DNA from: Deinococcus sp.
GTDB taxonomy: Bacteria > Deinococcota > Deinococci > Deinococcales > Deinococcaceae
Direction of reading: 5' to 3'
DNA length: 12,935 bases
NCBI RefSeq assembly: GCF_018260405.1
Contig: NZ_JAGLBG010000076.1
Span: 1-12,935 of the forward strand
This document shows positions 7,221-12,935 of the stretch, piece by piece. The first letter of the stretch is position 1, and each line of letters begins with the position of its first letter. Below the pieces are notes generated by a model, which was given only the letters and a program-made list of their open reading frames with translations, searched no databases and was not told the origin of the DNA. The position numbers and the translations under genes were made by a program.

Positions 7221-8249
7221 CTAGTGCAGCACTCCCTTCAATGCACTGGCCTGCGGCGCAAACATCGGCAGCGTCTTGAACGCCAGATACAGACCGAGCA
7301 GCACGATGACCGCGTAGGCCGCGCTGAACCACGGCCCGCGCTGGCTTTCGACCTGGGCGTCGGGCCGGGGCTTTAGCATCAGGTGGGCCACGGTCAGCAC
7401 CACGCTACCGAACACGAGGGCCACCAGCGCGATGGGAATCCGCATCGACTCGTTCTTGATAAGGTCGAGCGCCTGCGACTGGTTGCCGATGGTCTTGCCC
7501 GCTACAACTGACCCCAGGCCCACCGAGAACAGGTTGTTAAGGGCGTGAACGATCACACTGCTCCAGAGGCTGCCGGTATGCTGCACCACCCGCGCCAGCA
7601 CGTAGGCCAGCGGCAAAATGCCGACGATGGCCGCCGGAACGCCGTGCGCCAGTCCAAACGCGCAGGTCGTGGCTATAGCCGCCACGCCGAAGCCCGCCGC
7701 CCGTTCCTGCCCGCGCATCATCAGGCCCCGGAAAGCCACTTCCTCGGCAAAGGGAATCAACACACCCGCCGCCAGCATCAGCACCCACAGGTCGGGGCCG
7801 TGACTCAGGAACTGCGGCATACTGCTGACTGCCGAAGGCACCAGCGTGATGTAAGCCAGCGCAAACGCCCGTGATGCCAAAAAGCCCAGTGCAAACGCGG
7901 CCAGCGCCAGCCCCCAAGCCGGGGGAGTACGCCAGCGGGTATCGGCGGCCAGCGCCTGCATGGTGGGCCGGAACAGCAAAAAAGCCAGCAGCACCGTTAC
8001 TACGAAACTGGCGAGTAGCGAGGCCCCCAGCGGCCAGCCCAGACCGATATGCACCGCCTGACCGTTGATAGGCAGGTACATTCCGGCGCACAGCACCGAA
8101 ACGACGTTCTGGGTCACCAGGAGCATCAGCGCGGCGCGGTTGCCGTCCACCGCCCGGATGCGGGGGCCAGCAGGCGGGGGCTGAACACCATAGTTGGCCG
8201 GGTGATCTCCAGGCCAGGGCGCGGAAGTTGGTCCATCTGGTGCAGTCAT
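7221..8249 (-). CDS. CPBP family intramembrane metalloprotease
   Basis: This is a membrane protein of 342 residues with about eight hydrophobic segments and the three motifs of the CPBP (CAAX protease and bacteriocin-processing/Abi) family: EEVAFR (E169, E170, R174), FGLAH (F198 to H202) and HALNN (H235, N239). These glutamates and histidines form the metal site of Rce1-like intramembrane glutamic proteases. The first 35 residues are proline-rich and hydrophilic, probably a cytoplasmic tail. After the CPBP core come a hydrophilic loop (about 250-270) and two more helices (272-291 and 309-325). Bacterial members may process peptides, act in immunity to bacteriocins or act as scaffolds; the substrate here is unknown. 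TAGTCT lies 8 nt before the ATG and no strong Shine-Dalgarno site is seen. Confidence 0.92.
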   Translation of the reverse strand: MTAPDGPTSAPWPGDHPANYGVQPPPAGPRIRAVDGNRAALMLLVTQNVVSVLCAGMYLPINGQAVHIGLGWPLGASLLASFVVTVLLAFLLFRPTMQALAADTRWRTPPAWGLALAAFALGFLASRAFALAYITLVPSAVSSMPQFLSHGPDLWVLMLAAGVLIPFAEEVAFRGLMMRGQERAAGFGVAAIATTCAFGLAHGVPAAIVGILPLAYVLARVVQHTGSLWSSVIVHALNNLFSVGLGSVVAGKTIGNQSQALDLIKNESMRIPIALVALVFGSVVLTVAHLMLKPRPDAQVESQRGPWFSAAYAVIVLLGLYLAFKTLPMFAPQASALKGVLH

Positions 8250-8257
8250 TACTCTTC

Positions 8258-8263
8258 AGACTA
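8258..8263 (-). promoter_or_regulatory. Putative -10 box of CPBP gene
   Basis: TAGTCT on the minus strand is 8 nt upstream of the ATG, compatible with a leaderless or very short leader transcript. The spacing is 1-2 nt longer than for the neighbours and no -35 is evident. Weaker than the other cases. Confidence 0.35.
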
Positions 8264-8309
8264 GCGCGGGCTTTGCCGGGCCGCCCTCATGCAGGCTTAT
8301 GACGAAAGC

Positions 8310-8648
8310 TCACCTGCCCCGGCGAATCCGCACCGCCTTGGTCGCGGGCTGTTTACGAAGCCAGTGCAGGAACTTGCGCACGTCCTCATGCTGGCGCAGC
8401 CGTTCGAGATCCGGGAATTCATTTGCCAGTTGCGCGTTGGTCAGGGTGGCATGTAAAAACTTGTGGCAGGCTGGGCACAGCATGACGGTGGGCAATTCGC
8501 TGACCTTGACCCCCCGCCGCCGTCCCTGCGAACGCGGCACCAGGTGATGCTCGGTTAGCAGCGGCGTCTGGCGTTCGCACAGGGCGCAGACCGGGGCAGC
8601 GGCCTGCGCGGAAAAAGGCCACGCGGATTCAGGGCGCCTGCGAACCAT
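8310..8648 (-). CDS. HNH endonuclease family protein
   Basis: This 112-residue protein is built almost entirely of an HNH (beta-beta-alpha-metal) nuclease domain. Zinc-finger cysteine pairs are C21/C24 (CALC) and C58/C61 (CPAC). The catalytic HH is at 34-35 in EHHLVPRSQGRR, and the third motif is CHKFLHATLTN (61-71, H62 and H66). The C-terminal FLHWLRKQP (93-101) is typical of a widespread group of stand-alone bacterial HNH proteins of unknown role. A very basic tail (AVRIRRGR) may help DNA binding. Its ATG follows the threonine aldolase TGA by one base, so it is almost certainly translated from that message. Nothing links it to a restriction system; no methylase is nearby. Confidence 0.88.
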   Translation of the reverse strand: MVRRRPESAWPFSAQAAAPVCALCERQTPLLTEHHLVPRSQGRRRGVKVSELPTVMLCPACHKFLHATLTNAQLANEFPDLERLRQHEDVRKFLHWLRKQPATKAVRIRRGR

Positions 8649-8649
8649 T

Positions 8650-9657
8650 TCAGGCGGTCAGGACTGCAATCGCCTGTTCCAGCCCCTGGTCGGTGACCTG
8701 ATGGTGCAGCACAAAACGCACCGAGTCCGGCCCCAGCGCACTGCACAGCACGCCCTGCTGCGCCCAGCGGTCGACCCGTTGCTGCGCTCCGGGCAGTTGC
8801 GCGTAAACGATGTTGGTCTGCACGGCGGCCAGATTCACGGCGTACCCGGCGCCTGCCAATGCCTGGGCCAACTGGCGCGCGCGGCGGTGATCCTCGGGCA
8901 GCCAGCCGGGGCCGTCGCGCAGAGCGATCAGGCCAGCCGCCGCCAGGATTCCGGCCTGCCGCATCCCGCCACCCATCATCTTGCGGTAGCGGTGCGCCGT
9001 GGCAACGTGTTTTCGGGAACCGGCCAGCACGCTGCCCACGGGTGCGCCCAGCCCCTTGCTGAGGCAGAGGCTGACCGTGGTGAAGTGCCGCGTGATCTCG
9101 GAAACCGGCGTGCCCAGCGCCACCGCCGCGTTAAAGACCCGCGCCCCGTCGAGGTGCAGGGGCAGGCCCTCGGCGTCGGCCACCGCCCGGATTTGCCCGA
9201 TGACCTCCAGTGGCAAGACGGTGCCGCCCGCCTTGTTGTGGGTATTTTCCAGCGAAATGAGGCCCGTGGGCGACTGATAGACACTGCGGCGCACTGCCAG
9301 GCGCACCTGTTCGGGGTCGGGCACGCCGAGCGGCGCAGGCACGAAGCGGGGCACGAGGCCGCTGAAGGCCGCCATCATGCCCAGTTCCCACTCGTAGATG
9401 TGCGATCCCTCGGCGCACACGACTTCCTCACCCCGGCCCGCGTGCAGTGCCAGCGCCACCTGATTGCTCATGCTGCCCGACGGCATGAACAGCGCCGCCT
9501 CATGCCCGGTGAGCCGCGCGACCTCGGCCTGCAACGCGTTGACCGTGGGATCTTCGCCGTACACGTCGTCTCCGACGGGGGCCTGGGCCATGGCCTCACG
9601 CATGGCGGCGGTGGGCACGGTGACGGTATCGGAGCGCAGATCAGCCAGAACAGACAT
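8650..9657 (-). CDS. ltaE: Low-specificity L-threonine aldolase
   Basis: This is a PLP-dependent fold-type I enzyme that cleaves L-threonine or L-allo-threonine to glycine and acetaldehyde in the cytoplasm. The full 335 residues match the family: DLRSDTVTVPTAAMREAM at the start, VGDDVYGEDPTVNALQ (28-43), FMPSGSMSNQVAL (57-69), the stacking histidine H86 in EGSHIYEWELG, LENTHNKAGGTV (136-147), the cofactor aspartate D170 in LHLDGARVFN, and the Schiff-base lysine K201 in CLSKGLGAPVGS. Close relatives include phenylserine and beta-hydroxyaspartate aldolases, so the exact substrate is not certain. TATGCT stands 6 nt before the ATG with TTGTTG 16 nt further up, suggesting a leaderless message shared with the HNH gene. 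It is divergent from the PRC-barrel gene. Confidence 0.93.
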   Translation of the reverse strand: MSVLADLRSDTVTVPTAAMREAMAQAPVGDDVYGEDPTVNALQAEVARLTGHEAALFMPSGSMSNQVALALHAGRGEEVVCAEGSHIYEWELGMMAAFSGLVPRFVPAPLGVPDPEQVRLAVRRSVYQSPTGLISLENTHNKAGGTVLPLEVIGQIRAVADAEGLPLHLDGARVFNAAVALGTPVSEITRHFTTVSLCLSKGLGAPVGSVLAGSRKHVATAHRYRKMMGGGMRQAGILAAAGLIALRDGPGWLPEDHRRARQLAQALAGAGYAVNLAAVQTNIVYAQLPGAQQRVDRWAQQGVLCSALGPDSVRFVLHHQVTDQGLEQAIAVLTA

Positions 9658-9663
9658 GGAACC

Positions 9664-9691
9664 AGCATAGCCAACAGCTCCCCTTCAACAA
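9664..9691 (-). promoter_or_regulatory. Promoter of the threonine aldolase-HNH unit
   Basis: On the minus strand there is TTGTTG (9686-9691), a 16-nt spacer and TATGCT (9664-9669), followed 6 nt later by the ATG. It is the best -35/-10 pair among the minus-strand genes and predicts a leaderless mRNA. Its -35 ends one base from the nested inverted repeat at 9693-9817. Confidence 0.55.
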
Positions 9692-9692
9692 A

Positions 9693-9817
9693 ATGACCAG
9701 TAGTCAAGTGAGAATCTGCTAAAAAGACTATTCATGACGGTCTTCTAAAGGTCCAGTATGGACGCCTTTAGAACAGTCTCAAATGTGATCTGAGGGCGTG
9801 CGTCAGACTCTGGTCAT
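9693..9817. repeat. Nested, nearly co-centred inverted repeats in divergent intergenic region
   Basis: The outer arms are ATGACCAG-t-AGTC (9693-9705) and GACTCTGGTCAT (9806-9817): 12 paired bases with a one-base bulge. The inner arms are TTCTAAAGG (9743-9751) and CCTTTAGAA (9765-9773), a perfect 9 bp with a 13-nt spacer that can add TCC/GGA (9752-9754/9760-9762). Their centres differ by only about 3 bp. The element could be a MITE-like insertion (no target duplication is evident), a two-tier operator controlling both flanking genes, or a small repeat. A further small palindrome, GGGGA/TCCCC (9819-9833), lies just before the PRC gene's ribosome-binding site. Confidence 0.6.
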
Positions 9818-9856
9818 CGGGGACTTAATCCCCGCATCACTTCTGGAGGAACTACT

Positions 9857-10702
9857 ATGACTACCAACGAAAGCCTGATCCGTCTGTCCGATGTCCACAC
9901 CGATCTGCAACTCGACACCAACGTCTATAACCCCGTCGGCGGCACCGCTTACGGTTACAACGGCGAGAAGATCGGCGCAGTTAAGGACGCCCTGGTCGAA
10001 CCCGGTACCGGCAAAATTCGTTTCCTCCTGGTTGATGTGGGCGGCTGGTTCAGCAGCAAGGAAGTCCTCGTGCCCGTCGGCTACGCCCGTATCGACGATA
10101 GCGGCGTGTACTTTGACAACCTGACCAAAGACCAGGTCAAGGCCATGAGCGAGTACCACGAAGGCCAGGCCTATACCAATGACATGGTAGACAGCGACGA
10201 GCGCGTGCTGCGCGGCGTCACCGACATGGACACCGCCGCCTACCGCGAGCGCGTGTTGACCGGCAAGGACACCGACGTGACCGCCTTCCGTGAGCAGGCC
10301 TACAGCACCCCCGAGCGTCTCCAGCTGCTCGAAGAGCGCCTGACCGTCAACAAGGACCGCTTCAAGGCTGGTAGTGTGCAGATCGGCAAGCGTGTCGAAA
10401 CCCACACCGAAACCATCAACGTGCCCCTTGAGCGCGAAGAAGTGGTCATCGAGCGTCACGCTGTCACCGACGGTCAGCCTGTGTCCGGCGCCGTGCTGGG
10501 TGCTGCCACCGCCACTATGAGCGTTGACCTCGAAGCCGAGCGTGCCAACGTGAGCAAGCAGGCCTTTGTTACCGAAGAAGTTAGCCTGGGCAAGCGCACC
10601 GTGACCGAGACCCAGCAGGTCACCGAGACCATCGGCAAGGAAGTGCTGGAAGTCAACAAAACCGGCGACGTGGTCTTGGACGACGCTGCCAAGAAGCTGT
10701 AA
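9857..10702 (+). CDS. PRC-barrel and DUF2382 domain stress protein
   Basis: The protein has 281 residues in two parts. An N-terminal PRC-barrel (about 27-95) contains NPVGGTAYGYNGEKIGAVKDALVEP, KIRFLLVDVGGWFSSKEVLVPV and DDSGVYFDNLTKDQVKAM. A C-terminal DUF2382/YsnF-like stress domain (about 157-268) contains LLEERLTVNKDRFKAGSVQIGKRVETHTETINVPLEREEVVIER. The segment 222-268 (VDLEAERANVSKQAFVTEEV to EVNKTGD) looks like a second partial unit. A Tyr/Asp-rich linker (96-156) joins the domains. It has no signal peptide or membrane segment and is probably cytoplasmic. Proteins of this architecture are stress-induced in several bacteria; molecular function is unknown. GGAGGA at 9845-9850 is a strong Shine-Dalgarno site 6 nt before the ATG. 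A terminator follows 15 nt after the stop, so it is mainly monocistronic. Confidence 0.93.
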   Translation: MTTNESLIRLSDVHTDLQLDTNVYNPVGGTAYGYNGEKIGAVKDALVEPGTGKIRFLLVDVGGWFSSKEVLVPVGYARIDDSGVYFDNLTKDQVKAMSEYHEGQAYTNDMVDSDERVLRGVTDMDTAAYRERVLTGKDTDVTAFREQAYSTPERLQLLEERLTVNKDRFKAGSVQIGKRVETHTETINVPLEREEVVIERHAVTDGQPVSGAVLGAATATMSVDLEAERANVSKQAFVTEEVSLGKRTVTETQQVTETIGKEVLEVNKTGDVVLDDAAKKL

Positions 10703-10716
10703 GCTAGCGCCAAATG

Positions 10717-10746
10717 AAGGGGCGGGGAATTTCCCCCGCCTTTTTT
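10717..10746 (+). terminator. Rho-independent terminator after the PRC-barrel gene
   Basis: GGCGGGG (10721-10727) pairs with CCCCGCC (10734-10740), extended outward by two G-T pairs and two A-T pairs, with a small AT-rich loop and six Ts (10741-10746). The DUF2382-like gene begins only about 30 nt later, so read-through or a very short promoter region must serve it. Confidence 0.9.
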
Positions 10747-10777
10747 GTGCCATACCATGAAGGCCAGAGGAACAGAC

Positions 10778-11299
10778 ATGGACGATAAAAATAAACTTAA
10801 CCCCGGTGAACGTCTGGTAGAAGGCAAGGTTCCAGGGCAAGACACCAAACTGGGTACGGTACGGGGCGAAAGCCTGAGCAGCCGACAAAGCAGCGTTACT
10901 CCGCTCGATACCCTGACCCTGCACGAAGAACGCGCCGTGATCGACGTGGTCAGGGAGCAGGCGGGGGCCGTCACCATTCAGAAGGTGCTGCGTGAGCGCC
11001 AGGAGACTATTCCGGTGACGCTCAGCTCCGAGGTGCTCGAAATTACGGTGAGGGAAGGCGCGGGCAAGGTCATGATGAACGGCGAGGTGCTGAAGCCGGG
11101 GCGCACCTACGAAGTGCTGCTTCAAGATGAACGCGCCGAAGTCCTTAAGCACGTTTTTGCCGTGAGCGAAGTCGATGTGAAAAAGAAGATGCAGACTTTT
11201 ACCCACACCGAAACAGTCACCCTGCGCCGCGAGGAACTGGATATCCGCGATCCTAACGGGCTGGTGCAGGACGTGACGCTGGGGAAAGACCTGAAATAA
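10778..11299 (+). CDS. DUF2382 (YsnF/AvaK-like) stress protein
   Basis: The 173 residues hold two related beta-rich units of the DUF2382 type: LTLHEERAVIDVVREQAGAV to ETIPVTLSSEVLEITV (47-91), and VLLQDERAEVLKHVFAVSEVDVKKKM to TETVTLRREELDIRD (113-158). The alternation of charged strands with (H/T)E(T/E)ERxxV and V-x-L-x-R-E-E-L is the family pattern and matches the C-terminal half of the preceding PRC-barrel protein, so the two are probably paralogous there. There is no PRC barrel, signal peptide or transmembrane segment. The ATG at 10778 is preceded by AGAGGA (10766-10771, 6-nt spacing); an in-frame ATG at 10757 would add seven residues without a Shine-Dalgarno site. Function is unknown; a stress role is inferred from the family. 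Confidence 0.82.
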   Translation: MDDKNKLNPGERLVEGKVPGQDTKLGTVRGESLSSRQSSVTPLDTLTLHEERAVIDVVREQAGAVTIQKVLRERQETIPVTLSSEVLEITVREGAGKVMMNGEVLKPGRTYEVLLQDERAEVLKHVFAVSEVDVKKKMQTFTHTETVTLRREELDIRDPNGLVQDVTLGKDLK

Positions 11300-11328
11300 A
11301 GCCGTAAGCGCGGCCCTCACCAGAAACG

Positions 11329-11355
11329 ACCAGTGTCTGCCGATGCTGGTTTTTT
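11329..11355 (+). terminator. Rho-independent terminator before asnS
   Basis: ACCAGTGTC (11329-11337) pairs with GATGCTGGT (11342-11350) in 9 pairs, two of them G-U, with a 4-nt loop, followed by six Ts (11350-11355). It ends DUF2382 gene transcription and lies just 5 nt upstream of the asnS -10 box, so the asnS -35 region must lie inside the terminator. Confidence 0.85.
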
Positions 11356-11360
11356 GCTGC

Positions 11361-11366
11361 CATAAT
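11361..11366 (+). promoter_or_regulatory. Putative -10 box of leaderless asnS transcript
   Basis: CATAAT is 7 nt before the asnS ATG (11374) and no Shine-Dalgarno sequence lies between them, so the message is probably leaderless. TAATCT at 11363-11368 is an alternative register. No strong -35 hexamer is seen at 16-18 nt upstream, which falls within the terminator stem. Confidence 0.5.
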
Positions 11367-11373
11367 CTCGCCA

Positions 11374-12723
<1,350 letters not shown>

Positions 12724-12737
12724 AGCAAGGTTTCAAC

Positions 12738-12775
12738 GGTCTGAGTGCCCTTTTCATTTTCGGGGCATTCAGACC
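12738..12775 (+). terminator. Long hairpin after asnS, probable terminator without U-tract
   Basis: GGTCTGAGTGCCC (12738-12750) pairs with GGGCATTCAGACC (12763-12775): 13 pairs including one G-U, with a 12-nt T-rich loop. It begins 14 nt after the asnS stop. The usual T run after the stem is missing, so it may be an atypical terminator or an mRNA-end stabilising structure. Confidence 0.6.
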
Positions 12776-12808
12776 ACTTAACTCTCCGAATACGCTGGTC
12801 CTAAGCCA

Positions 12809-12822
12809 TGCACTTTAGTGCA
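12809..12822. repeat. Short perfect palindrome in AT-richer 3' end of window
   Basis: TGCACT and AGTGCA flank a TT, a perfect 6-bp dyad. The surrounding 12776-12935 is visibly less GC-rich than the rest and holds no convincing gene; the only small ATG frame (12808-12897) encodes 29 polar residues without a ribosome-binding site. It could be an operator for a gene beyond the window. Confidence 0.35.
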
Positions 12823-12935
12823 AGTCTTTCAGAGAGCCAATCTAATGAGGTAGAGGAAGCAGGGCAACCGCAAAGTCAGCTTAATGTGAATGGGTGAATG
12901 ATTCCTCGTCTCAGAAGGTAGATATTCCTAGTCTT

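Noticed and set aside
7214..7230. A perfect AGGAGGT followed by GTG on the plus strand at the end of the CPBP gene
   Set aside because: The frame behind it runs antisense through the CPBP gene with an Arg/Gln/His-rich translation; it is most likely a chance sequence.
8701..9696. A 331-codon plus-strand open frame opposite threonine aldolase
   Set aside because: The minus strand carries every catalytic motif of threonine aldolase; the plus frame is an Arg/Gln/His-rich shadow.
9693..9817. Radiation/desiccation response motif (a TTATG...CATAA type palindrome) upstream of the stress gene
   Set aside because: The palindromes here (TTCTAAAGG/CCTTTAGAA and ATGACCAG/CTGGTCAT) do not match that consensus.
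12808..12897. A 29-codon ATG frame after asnS
   Set aside because: No ribosome-binding site, no leaderless-type -10 box, a polar low-information sequence, and its start overlaps a palindrome.

Overview
The window looks like chromosomal DNA of a Deinococcus species. The evidence is GC-rich coding DNA, an asparaginyl-tRNA synthetase that closely resembles the Thermus enzyme, a DUF1999 protein (a family I know from Thermus/Deinococcus), a PRC-barrel/DUF2382 stress-protein pair, and several genes with a TANNNT -10 box 6-8 nt in front of the ATG, the pattern of leaderless transcripts described in Deinococcus. The genus is an inference from the sequence; no search was run.

Layout. 1-5282 (+): a branched-chain amino acid (or related amide) ABC transporter. 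It holds the 3' part of the substrate-binding protein gene, an unusually long gap (654-1305) rich in inverted repeats, then livH, livM, livG and livF as a tight operon with two ATGA overlaps and a clear terminator. 5283-5519: no intact gene, but the minus strand keeps an open stretch that reads like the C-terminal end of an MFS exporter. 5520-9657 (-): a run of small housekeeping and accessory genes on the minus strand: threonine aldolase, HNH nuclease, CPBP membrane protease, Pat/Bar-type acetyltransferase, DUF1999 protein, HMA-fold protein and DUF503 protein. 9658-9856: divergent intergenic region with two nested, nearly co-centred inverted repeats. 9857-11299 (+): two stress-type genes (PRC-barrel plus DUF2382; DUF2382-like), each followed by a hairpin terminator. 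11374-12723 (+): asnS. 12724-12935: a long hairpin, a 14-bp palindrome and no convincing gene.

How the genes fit together. LivK delivers ligand to the LivHM permease, and LivGF supply ATP hydrolysis. The minus-strand genes do not form one obvious pathway. Several appear to have their own promoters, while threonine aldolase/HNH (1 nt apart) and DUF1999/HMA/DUF503 (20-nt overlap, then 21 nt) look translationally coupled. The PRC/DUF2382 pair is probably a local expansion of one stress-protein family.

Most of the window is ordinary. The parts most worth a second look are the structured livK-livH gap (two hairpins, one with a loop complementary to two downstream sites), the nested palindromes between threonine aldolase and the PRC gene, the inverted repeat over the acetyltransferase promoter, and the MFS gene remnant.
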